Source: Xanthobacter oligotrophicus
Lineage (GTDB): Bacteria > Pseudomonadota > Alphaproteobacteria > Rhizobiales > Xanthobacteraceae
NCBI RefSeq assembly: GCF_008364685.1
Contig: NZ_VTTL01000005.1
Location: 346,450 to 410,449 of the forward strand
Direction: 5' to 3'
DNA length: 64,000 bases
How positions within the stretch are numbered: the stretch's first letter is position 1; each line of letters begins with the position of its first letter. The position numbers and the translations under genes are program-made. The notes beneath the pieces were generated by a model that ran no database searches, was not told the origin of the DNA, and worked only from the letters and a program-made list of their open reading frames with translations. Positions 28,825 through 36,313 of the stretch are shown here, one piece after another.

Positions 28825-30333
28825 TCAGCCGCCGTTGGCGGCGGCCTGGGCGATCTGGGGCAGGGCCTCCACCGCCACTTCGGCCAGGGCCTGGCCGTAG
28901 AGGATGAGGCAAGGGCCTTCCGCGCCGGCCTCGGCGGCGCGGGCCACCTCTTCCGCGAGCGTCGCGACGGTGGCGAGGATCACCTTCTCTTCCGGCCGCG
29001 TCACCGAGAACATGGCCACTGCCGGCGTGGCGGGATCGATGCCGGCGGCCATCAGGTTGCGCACCAGGTCCGGCAGGGTACGGCGGGGCATGTAGACCAC
29101 GGTCGTGGCCGCCTTGTCGGCCAGCGCGTTGAAGTCGAGGTCCTTGGGCAGCTTGCCGTCGCGGGCATGGGCGGTGACGAATTGCAGCCGCCGCGCATGG
29201 TCGCGGTGGGTGAGCGAGGTGACGAGCCGGCTCGCCGCCCCCTGCGGCGCCGAGATGCCGGGGATCACCTCCACCGGCACGCCGGCCGCACGGCAATGGG
29301 CGATCTCTTCCCCGGCGCGGCCGAAGATCATGGGCTCGCCGCCCTTCAGGCGCACCACGCGGCGGCCTTCCCGGGCGAGGTCCACCATCAAAGCGTTGAT
29401 GTCGTCCTGCTTGCAGGAGGGGCCGTAGCCGGTCTTGCCCACCAGCATCTTCTTGGCCTCGCGCCGGGCGAAATCGAGGATCGCGCCGGAGACGAGGTCG
29501 TCATAGAGCACCACGTCCGCCGATTGCAGCGCGCGCACCGCCTTGAGCGTCAGCAGCTCCGGATCGCCCGGCCCCGCGCCCACCAGCACCACCGAGCCCG
29601 CATTGCTAGACCGGTGCGGCGTGCCCTCCGCTTCGATGGCGGCGAACAGGGCGGCGCGGTCGGTATCCTCAGGCGTCCGGTTGGGCTCGGCCAGCGCCGT
29701 GGCGGCGAAGCGCTCCCAGAAGGCGCGGCGGGCATGGTGGGAGAGGCCGCGCGCGGTGACCGCCTGCCGCCACGACTTCGCGGCGAGCGCCCAGGCCTTG
29801 AAGCCCGAGGGCAGAAGCGCCTCGATCTTGGCCCGCACCGCCTGCCCGAAGACGGGGGCCGCGCCATCGGTGGAGATGCCCACCACCAGCGGTGAGCGGT
29901 TGACGATGGCACCGAAGGTGAAGTCCGACAGGGCCGGTTTGTCGATGGCGTTCACCGGCACGCCGGCGGCGCGGGCGGCGACGGTGAAGCGCCGTGCGTC
30001 GGCCTCTTCGTCGAAGCCGGCCACCGCGAGGACGGCGCCGGGGATGTCGTCGGCGTGCCAGTCGCGCACATGGATCGAGATGGGGCCACGGGGCGGCGCG
30101 CCGGCCAGCCGCCACAGGTCCTCGCAGACATGGGGGGCGATCACCTCCACCCGCGCGCCGGCAGCGGAGAGCAGTTCCGCCTTCCAGGCCGCCGGCTCCC
30201 CGCCGCCCGCCACCAGCACGCGCCGGCCCTCGAGGCCGAAGAACACCGGCAGGCGCGCGATGGCCTCCATGCGCGCATGTCCGGCCTGGCGCGGGGCGCG
30301 GGGCGTGGGGCTGTCGGGGCCGGTGGCGGCCAT
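28825..30333 (-). CDS. cysG: Siroheme synthase (trifunctional CysG)
   Basis: Fusion protein (502 aa) that makes siroheme from uroporphyrinogen III for sulfite and nitrite reductases. The N-terminal half is the precorrin-2 dehydrogenase/ferrochelatase (VLVAGGGEPAAWKAELL, VNAIDKPALSDFTFGA, GISTDGAAPV). The C-terminal half is uroporphyrinogen III methyltransferase (VGAGPGDPELLTLKA, VRLKGGEPMIFGRAGEE, VEVIPGISAPQGAA). Dehydrogenase positions normally read NVVD and SGGTSPV are altered to NAID and STDGAAPV but keep the Asp. The ATG at 30333 has GGGAGC upstream; Met22 (30270) is a possible later start. No cys or nir genes adjoin. Confidence 0.93.
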   Translation of the reverse strand: MAATGPDSPTPRAPRQAGHARMEAIARLPVFFGLEGRRVLVAGGGEPAAWKAELLSAAGARVEVIAPHVCEDLWRLAGAPPRGPISIHVRDWHADDIPGAVLAVAGFDEEADARRFTVAARAAGVPVNAIDKPALSDFTFGAIVNRSPLVVGISTDGAAPVFGQAVRAKIEALLPSGFKAWALAAKSWRQAVTARGLSHHARRAFWERFAATALAEPNRTPEDTDRAALFAAIEAEGTPHRSSNAGSVVLVGAGPGDPELLTLKAVRALQSADVVLYDDLVSGAILDFARREAKKMLVGKTGYGPSCKQDDINALMVDLAREGRRVVRLKGGEPMIFGRAGEEIAHCRAAGVPVEVIPGISAPQGAASRLVTSLTHRDHARRLQFVTAHARDGKLPKDLDFNALADKAATTVVYMPRRTLPDLVRNLMAAGIDPATPAVAMFSVTRPEEKVILATVATLAEEVARAAEAGAEGPCLILYGQALAEVAVEALPQIAQAAANGG

Positions 30334-30455
30334 GGAAAAGGTGCTCCCGAAGATGATGGATCTTCAACGTAAGGCGTGCCGGGCCGCCGATCAACGCGGG
30401 TGCGCCCCTCCGGCGGCAGCGCGCGCCGCCGCCGGAAGGTGCCGAAGGCTAAGGC

Positions 30456-30800
30456 TCAGCCGCGGGCGGCGACCACGATGATTTCCACCAGGAACTTGGG
30501 GGCGGCAAGCTTGCCCTCGCTGGTGGCGCGGGCCGGCGGGTTGTCCTGGTCGACCCAGGCGTCCCACACGGCGTTCATGCCGGCGAAATTGGCGATGTCC
30601 GACAGCCAGATGGTGGCGGTGAGGAGACGCGACTTGTCGGTGCCGGCGCGGGCCAGGAGGGCGTCGATGGAGGCGAGGACGGCCTTGGTCTGGCTTTCCA
30701 CGTCCGGCCCCTCGGCCACCTGGCCGGCGAGATAGACGGTGTTGCCGTGGATCACGGCTTCGCTCATGCGGCGGCCCTTGTCGAGCCTCTCGATGCTCAT
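30456..30800 (-). CDS. RidA/YjgF family protein
   Basis: A 114-aa member of the RidA superfamily, which includes enamine/imine deaminases. Typical elements are VIHGNTVYLAGQVAEG, QTKAVLASIDALLARAG and NFAGMNAVWDAWV. It keeps an Arg near the active site (NPPARATSEGKL), a position needed for deaminase activity in RidA proper. Its start follows GGAAAGGACC. It lies in the same direction between polA (115 bp downstream of it) and cysG, but the gaps argue against a tight operon. Its physiological substrate is unknown. Confidence 0.87.
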   Translation of the reverse strand: MSIERLDKGRRMSEAVIHGNTVYLAGQVAEGPDVESQTKAVLASIDALLARAGTDKSRLLTATIWLSDIANFAGMNAVWDAWVDQDNPPARATSEGKLAAPKFLVEIIVVAARG

Positions 30801-30915
30801 GGGATGGTCCTTTCGGTTGGATGGGGGTGTTTAGCAAATGTGCGGGGGGATTCGCCAACGGGTGCGGGGCAGGCGGGTACCCGGCGGCATGCGTGCCGGC
30901 GTGGCCGTCGCCCCC

Positions 30916-33906
30916 TCAATGCGCCTCTTCCCAATTCTTCGCCGCTCGCGCATCCACCTTCAGGGGAACGGCGAGGGTGACGGCGGGGGCGGAGGCGGTT
31001 TCCATGGCCTCGCGCACCACGGGGATGGTGGCTTCCGCCTCGGCCTCGGGCACCTCGAACACCAGTTCGTCGTGCACCTGCAGCAGCATGCGGGCGGAAA
31101 GCTTCGCCTTCTCCAGCGCCGGCTCCATGCGGATCATGGCGCGGCGGATGATGTCCGCCGCCGTGCCCTGGAGGCGGGCATTGATGGCGGCGCGCTCGTT
31201 GAAGGCGCGGATGGAGGGGTTCTTGGCCGCGATCTCCGGATAATGGCAACGCCGGCCGAACAGGGTCTCCACATAGCCGTGCTCGCGACAGAAGGCCTTG
31301 GTCTCCTCCATATAGTCGCGGATGCCGGGGAAGCGCTCGAAATAGCGCTTGATGTACTGCCCCGCCTCCTCGCGCGGAATGCCCAGCTGGTTGGCGAGGC
31401 CGAAGGCGGAGATGCCGTAGATGATGCCGAAATTGATGGCCTTGGCGCGCCGGCGCACCTCGGCCGGCATGTCCTTCACCGGCACGTTGAACATCTCCGA
31501 CGCGGTCATGGCGTGGATGTCCAGTCCCTCGGTGAAGGCATTGCGCAACGCCGGGATCTCGGCGATCTCGGCGAGCAGCCGCAGCTCGATCTGCGAATAG
31601 TCCGCCGAGACCAGCAAATTGCCCTCTTCCGCCACGAAGGCGCGGCGGATGCGCCGGCCTTCCTCGGTGCGGATGGGGATGTTCTGCAAATTGGGATCGG
31701 AGGAGGACAGTCGCCCGGTGGTGGTGGCGGCCAGCGCATAGGAGGTGTGGACGCGCTTGGTCTGCGGGTTCACGAAATGGGGCAGGGCGTCCGTATAGGT
31801 GGAGCGCAGCTTGGAGAGCTGGCGCCAGTCCAGGATCTTCTGCGGCAGTTTGTGGCCGGCCTCGGCCAGCTCCTCCAGCGCGGTGGCCTTGGTGGACCAC
31901 ATGCCGGTGGCGGTCTTGGTGCCGCCGGGCAGGCCCATCTTGCCGAACAGGATGTCGCCCATCTGCTTGGGGCTGCCCACGTTCAGCCGCTCGCCGGCCA
32001 GCTCCGCGATCTCGTCCTCGATGCGGGCCGCGCCCTGCGCGAACTCGGAAGAGAGGCGCGCCAGCATCGCCTTGTCGATGGAGATGCCCCGGCTCTCCAT
32101 GCGCGCCAGCACGGAAATCAGCGGGCGTTCCAAAGTCTCGTAGACGGTGGTGCGGCCCTCGGCGGCGAGGCGGGGCTTCAGCACCTGCCACAGGCGCAGC
32201 GTCACGTCCGCATCCTCGGCGGCGTATTGGGTGGCGGGATCGAGGGCCACCTTGTCGAAGGTCACCCGCGCCTTGCCCTTGCCGGTCACCTCGGAGAAGG
32301 CGATGGGCTGGTGGCCGAGATGCAGCACGGACAATTCATCCATGCCATGGCCGTTCTTGCCCGCGTCCAGCGCGTAGGACATGCACATGGTGCAGTCGAA
32401 GGGGGCAACATCGATGCCGTGGCGGGCCAGCACCAGCTGGTCGTACTTCACATTGTGCCCGACCTTCAGGGTGCCGGCATCCTCTAGCACGCCCTTCAGC
32501 GCGGCGATGGCGTCACGGACCGGGATCTGGCCGGGCAGCTGCCCCTCGCTGAACAGGCCGTCGCCGGCTCCGGTGTGGGCGAGCGGGATGTAGCAGGCCT
32601 CGTTGGGCGACAGCGCCAGCGAGACGCCTACCAGGTCCGCCTGCATGGGATCGAGGGAATTGGTCTCGGTGTCGAAGGCCAGCAGGCCCTGGTCCTGCGC
32701 CTTGGCGCACCACGCCTTCAGCTCGGCGAGGTCGAGAATGGTGCGATAGGCCTTGCGGTCCACGGGAATGGTGCGGGCCGCGCTGGCGCGGGCCTGGGCG
32801 AGGTCGGACGGGGTGAGGGTGCCGTCCATGGCCTTCGCCACGGCCGAGGGGGCTTCACTGCCCGAGGCCGGCGCTTCGCCGTCCGCCGCCTCCGCCGTTG
32901 CGGTGAGGGAGAACAGGCCGGCGGGGGCGAGCCTCGGGTCGGCCTCCACCTCGGCGGCCTCCACGCCATAGGCCTCGGCCACGCGGCGGGTGATGGTGGT
33001 GAATTCCATGGCCTTCAGAAAGGCGATGAGGCGTTTGGCGTCGGGCGCCTCCAGCACCAGGTCTTCCAGCGGTACTTCGACGGAGACGTCGCGCACCAGC
33101 GTCACCAGCGTCTTGGAGATGCGCGCCGCCTCGGCATTGGTGAGCAGGGATTCGCGCCGCTTGGGCTGCTTGATCTCGCCGGCGCGGGCCAGCAGGGTTT
33201 CAAGGTCGCCATATTCGCCGATGAGCTGGGCGGCGGTCTTGATGCCGATGCCCGGCACGCCGGGCACGTTGTCGGTGCTGTCGCCGGCCAGCGCCTGCAC
33301 GTCGGTGACCTTCTCCGGCGGCACGCCGAAATATTCCAGCACCTCGCCCACCCCGATGCGCCGCTCCGGCCGCGCCCCGCGCCCGCCGCTCTCGCCGGAG
33401 GCGGGGTCGTACATGGCGACCTTGGGGCCGACCATCTGCATCAAATCCTTGTCGGCGGAGACGATGAGCACGTCCGCCCCCGCCTTCACCGCCTGGTCGG
33501 CATAGGTGGCGATGAGGTCGTCGGCCTCGTATCGGGCCTGCTCCACCGGGATCAGGCCGAAGGCGCGCACTGCCTCGCGCATGAGCGGGAACTGGGGGAT
33601 GAGTTCTTCCGGCGGCTCGGAGCGGTTGGCCTTGTAGTCGGGATAAAGCTCCTTGCGGAAACTGTCCTCCGACTTGTCGAAGATGATGGCGAGGTGGGTG
33701 GGCTTGATGCCCACTGCCCCGTCGCGCACGAACTGCAACAGCTTGGTGCAGAACAGCCGCACCGCCCCGGTGGGCAGCCGGTCGGAGCGGAAATTGTACT
33801 TCCGGTCCTGGTTGATGGACTGGAAATAGGCGCGGAACACGAAGGACGAGCCGTCCACCAGGAACACATGGTCGCCGGGCTGAAGGGGGCGGGGGGAGGG
33901 CGACAT
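30916..33906 (-). CDS. polA: DNA polymerase I
   Basis: Full-length Pol I (996 aa) for Okazaki-fragment processing and repair. Three domains appear in order. The 5' nuclease spans about residues 10-300 (VFLVDGSSFVFRAYF and the helix-hairpin GVPGIGIKTAAQL). A 3'-5' exonuclease follows with LLAFDTETNSLDP, so the proofreading DxE motif is intact. The polymerase has motif A DYSQIELRLLAEI, motif B RRRAKAINFGIIYG and motif C LQVHDELVFEV. A linker rich in Ala/Glu separates the nuclease from the exonuclease. I chose the ATG at 33906 because GAGGACC precedes it; the frame continues upstream to 34020 without support. Confidence 0.96.
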   Translation of the reverse strand: MSPSPRPLQPGDHVFLVDGSSFVFRAYFQSINQDRKYNFRSDRLPTGAVRLFCTKLLQFVRDGAVGIKPTHLAIIFDKSEDSFRKELYPDYKANRSEPPEELIPQFPLMREAVRAFGLIPVEQARYEADDLIATYADQAVKAGADVLIVSADKDLMQMVGPKVAMYDPASGESGGRGARPERRIGVGEVLEYFGVPPEKVTDVQALAGDSTDNVPGVPGIGIKTAAQLIGEYGDLETLLARAGEIKQPKRRESLLTNAEAARISKTLVTLVRDVSVEVPLEDLVLEAPDAKRLIAFLKAMEFTTITRRVAEAYGVEAAEVEADPRLAPAGLFSLTATAEAADGEAPASGSEAPSAVAKAMDGTLTPSDLAQARASAARTIPVDRKAYRTILDLAELKAWCAKAQDQGLLAFDTETNSLDPMQADLVGVSLALSPNEACYIPLAHTGAGDGLFSEGQLPGQIPVRDAIAALKGVLEDAGTLKVGHNVKYDQLVLARHGIDVAPFDCTMCMSYALDAGKNGHGMDELSVLHLGHQPIAFSEVTGKGKARVTFDKVALDPATQYAAEDADVTLRLWQVLKPRLAAEGRTTVYETLERPLISVLARMESRGISIDKAMLARLSSEFAQGAARIEDEIAELAGERLNVGSPKQMGDILFGKMGLPGGTKTATGMWSTKATALEELAEAGHKLPQKILDWRQLSKLRSTYTDALPHFVNPQTKRVHTSYALAATTTGRLSSSDPNLQNIPIRTEEGRRIRRAFVAEEGNLLVSADYSQIELRLLAEIAEIPALRNAFTEGLDIHAMTASEMFNVPVKDMPAEVRRRAKAINFGIIYGISAFGLANQLGIPREEAGQYIKRYFERFPGIRDYMEETKAFCREHGYVETLFGRRCHYPEIAAKNPSIRAFNERAAINARLQGTAADIIRRAMIRMEPALEKAKLSARMLLQVHDELVFEVPEAEAEATIPVVREAMETASAPAVTLAVPLKVDARAAKNWEEAH

Positions 33907-34154
33907 CTCAAGGTCCTCAGGAACAATCCGCGCAGGCAGGCGCTCGGCAATGGCGCGCACGATGCCCGAGGGGCCGGCCCGGAACAAGAGCGCGGCCCCC
34001 GCAGTCCCCGGCGCCGGCACGGGCGGGCGGCGCGGCGCCCTGTCACGCAGCGGTGAGGCGCCGCCATTGGATTTGGCCCGCCGCCCACGCTATCCTGCGC
34101 GGCGCTAACCGCCGAATGCCGGCGCTGAGCCGCCGCAAGGGAACCCGACCGACC

Positions 34155-34373
34155 ATGGCCCTCACCCTCCACCGCCAGATGGACGACCACGCCGCCGGCC
34201 CCGCGCCGCGCGGGTCGCAATCCGGCCGGTCGGGCATGGGTGTGCGGATGGTCGTGGTCGGCAGCGTGGTCGTGGCCGGGGCCCTGTTCGCGGCCGCCTG
34301 CGTGCTGTGGGCGCGACATGGAGCCACCGTCTTCTTCGACATCATGAGCGCGGGCATCGCCGCCTGCCTGTGA
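34155..34373 (+). CDS. Small single-pass membrane protein
   Basis: A 72-aa protein. About 34 polar residues (MALTLHRQMDDHAAGPAP...) are followed by one hydrophobic helix (MVVVGSVVVAGALFAAACVLWA) and a short tail. The ATG at 34155 lacks a strong Shine-Dalgarno (GGGAACCCGACC upstream). It lies 83 bp before the SCO gene in the same orientation and divergent from polA, so co-transcription with the copper protein is plausible. No family is recognised. The hydrophobic helix and codon-like composition argue for a real gene, but support is modest. Confidence 0.5.
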   Translation: MALTLHRQMDDHAAGPAPRGSQSGRSGMGVRMVVVGSVVVAGALFAAACVLWARHGATVFFDIMSAGIAACL

Positions 34374-34456
34374 CCCCACCCCACCTGGCGCGCGTTCGCT
34401 CCCGAAGCGCGCAACCACGTCCCGGACCCGATTGCAAAGGCCAAGATCGCCAGCCC

Positions 34457-35071
34457 ATGTCCCAGATCAAGCTGTCGCAACGCACCAAGATCATCGCCCT
34501 GTTTTGCGCCTTCGCGGCCGGCGCCCTCGTCATGGTCACCGCCGTGACCATGCTGGTGGGCAATCCGGCGCCGCGGGTGACCAGCACCGGCACCGCCGCC
34601 GTGGGCGGTCCGTTCCGCCTGGTGGACCAGACCGGCGCGCCCGTCACCGAAGCCGCGCTGAAGGGCAAGCCGAGCCTGATCTTCTTCGGCTTCACCCATT
34701 GCCCGGACGTGTGCCCCACCGCTTTGTTCGAGATGTCGGAGATCCTCACCGCCCTCGGCCCGGACGCCGGCAAGGCGCAGGTGTTCTTCGTCACCGTCGA
34801 CCCGGAGCGCGACACGCCGGAGGCGCTGAAGTCCTATTTGTCGAGCTTTGCCCCGCAGATCCGCGGCCTCACCGGCTCGCCCGAGGCGGTGGATGCGATC
34901 AAGAAGGAATACCGGGTCTATTCCCGCAAGGTGCCGCTGACCGGCGGGGACTACACCATGGACCACACGGCGGTGGTCTATCTCATGGGCAAGGACGGCA
35001 CCTTCGTCGCCCCGTTCAATTCCAAGCGGCCGCCGGCCGAGGCGGCGGCGGAGCTGAAGCGCTATTTTTGA
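34457..35071 (+). CDS. SCO1/SenC family copper protein
   Basis: Membrane-anchored thioredoxin-fold protein (204 aa) of the SCO family, which delivers copper to the CuA centre of cytochrome c oxidase or keeps its cysteines reduced. An N-terminal anchor (IIALFCAFAAGALVMVTAV) is followed by the copper motif THCPDVCPT (Cys82 and Cys86) and the distal copper histidine in MDHTAVVYL. FVTVDPERDTPEALKSYL is the typical SCO segment. I chose the ATG at 34457, which gives the usual length; the frame extends upstream. Oxidase genes are not in the window. Confidence 0.92.
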   Translation: MSQIKLSQRTKIIALFCAFAAGALVMVTAVTMLVGNPAPRVTSTGTAAVGGPFRLVDQTGAPVTEAALKGKPSLIFFGFTHCPDVCPTALFEMSEILTALGPDAGKAQVFFVTVDPERDTPEALKSYLSSFAPQIRGLTGSPEAVDAIKKEYRVYSRKVPLTGGDYTMDHTAVVYLMGKDGTFVAPFNSKRPPAEAAAELKRYF

Positions 35072-35184
35072 GGCCTGACGCCGGTCGGACCTGCTGAAAG
35101 CGGCGCCCGCGCGGGTCGTGCGCCGGCGCCGGACGCGGCACCTGCCGCCCTGAACCGGTCATGGCCGCCCGCAGACGTGTGCTC

Positions 35185-35886
35185 ATGTCCCGTTCCGAAC
35201 GCCTTTTCGATCTGCTCGACCTCCTGCGTCGCCACCGCCATCCCGTGAGCGGGAAGGTGCTCGCGCAGGAGATCGGCGTCAGCATCCGCACGCTGTATCG
35301 GGACATCGCCAGCCTTCAGGCGCAGGGCGCGCACATCGAGGGCGAGCCGGGCGTCGGCTATGTGCTGAAGCCGGGCTTCCTCCTTCCGCCCCTCATGTTC
35401 ACGCTCGATGAGGTCGAGGCGCTGGCGCTGGGGTCACGCTGGGTGGCCGAACGCGCCGACGGCAGGCTCGGCACCGCGGCCCGCGGCGCGCTGGCGCGCA
35501 TCGCGGCGGTGCTTCCCGCCGATCTGCGCGAGGAACTGGAGACCTCGGCCCTGCTCATCGGTCCCGGCCCGATGATCCCGGGCGACGCGGTCGATCCGGC
35601 CCTGCTGCGCAAGGCGATCCGGACCGAGCGGAAGCTGCGGCTTGCCTACAGCGACGCCTCTGCCGCGCCCTCGCAGCGTGTCGTCTGGCCCTTTGCACTG
35701 GCGTTCTTCGACCAGGTGCGGGTGCTGATCGGCTGGTGCGAGCTGCGCGGCGATTTCCGCAGCTTCCGCACCGACCGCATCCATGAGGCCGAACTGCTCG
35801 ATGCCCGCTATCCCCGGCGCCGGCAGGCCCTGCTGAAGGCGTGGCGTCACGCTCAGTGCCGGGTGCATGATGCTGCCGGAAACTGA
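35185..35886 (+). CDS. WYL-domain transcriptional regulator (YafY type)
   Basis: A 233-aa regulator. The N-terminal winged helix-turn-helix (MSRSERLFDLLDLLRRH, VLAQEIGVSIRTLYRDIASL) is followed by a WYL domain (LRKAIRTERKLRLAYSDASA, VVWPFALAFFDQVRVLIGWCELRGDFRSFRTDRI). Family members bind small ligands or nucleotides and usually control adjacent genes. I prefer the ATG at 35185, matching the conserved MSRSERLF start, over 35161. The VOC gene starts 52 bp downstream and is preceded by a palindrome that may be its target. Confidence 0.87.
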   Translation: MSRSERLFDLLDLLRRHRHPVSGKVLAQEIGVSIRTLYRDIASLQAQGAHIEGEPGVGYVLKPGFLLPPLMFTLDEVEALALGSRWVAERADGRLGTAARGALARIAAVLPADLREELETSALLIGPGPMIPGDAVDPALLRKAIRTERKLRLAYSDASAAPSQRVVWPFALAFFDQVRVLIGWCELRGDFRSFRTDRIHEAELLDARYPRRRQALLKAWRHAQCRVHDAAGN

Positions 35887-35905
35887 CAGCATGGCACCGT
35901 AGGCA

Positions 35906-35935
35906 TTGCTCCTGATCGAGATCGAGCAGGAGCAA
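35906..35935 (+). promoter_or_regulatory. Palindrome containing the VOC gene's ribosome-binding site
   Basis: TTGCTCCTG (35906-35914) and CAGGAGCAA (35927-35935) form a perfect 9-bp inverted repeat around ATCGAGATCGAG, itself a tandem repeat. The AGGAG Shine-Dalgarno for the GTG at 35939 lies inside the right arm. It could be a DNA operator for the WYL regulator or an RNA hairpin that hides the ribosome-binding site. Confidence 0.5.
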
Positions 35936-35938
35936 ATC

Positions 35939-36313
35939 GTGACCGAGACCAACAATCTTCTCCTTTATGTCGCCGACCCCGAGGCCAGCGGTCGCTTCTA
36001 CGCCGGGCTGCTGGGGCGTGAGGCGGTGGAGGTGAGCCCGACCTTCGTGCTGCTGGTGCTGCCCTCCGGGCTCGCGCTCGGCCTGTGGAAAGCATCCGGC
36101 GTCGAGCCGGCGCCCACGGCGTCCGGCGGCGGGAGCGAACTGGGATTCAAGGTGGCGCGCGCCGCCGACGTGGACGCCACCCATGCCGCATGGCTGACGC
36201 GCGGGGCGAGGATCGCCCTGCCGCCCACCGACCTTGATTTCGGCCGCAGCTTCGTGGCGCTCGATCCCGATGGCCACCGCCTGCGCGTCTATGCCTTGGC
36301 GGACGCGGCATGA
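35939..36313 (+). CDS. VOC superfamily (glyoxalase/dioxygenase-like) protein
   Basis: A 124-aa protein of the vicinal-oxygen-chelate fold with two beta-alpha-beta-beta-beta repeats: NNLLLYVADPEASGRFYAGLLG and the second half ending FVALDPDGHRLRVYAL. Members of this length include glyoxalase-like and antibiotic-binding proteins; no specific activity can be assigned. I chose GTG at 35939 because CAGGAG precedes it by 7 bases. It follows the WYL regulator, a pairing frequent in bacteria. Its last 25 bases overlap the end of the convergent glycosyltransferase gene. Confidence 0.82.
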   Translation: MTETNNLLLYVADPEASGRFYAGLLGREAVEVSPTFVLLVLPSGLALGLWKASGVEPAPTASGGGSELGFKVARAADVDATHAAWLTRGARIALPPTDLDFGRSFVALDPDGHRLRVYALADAA

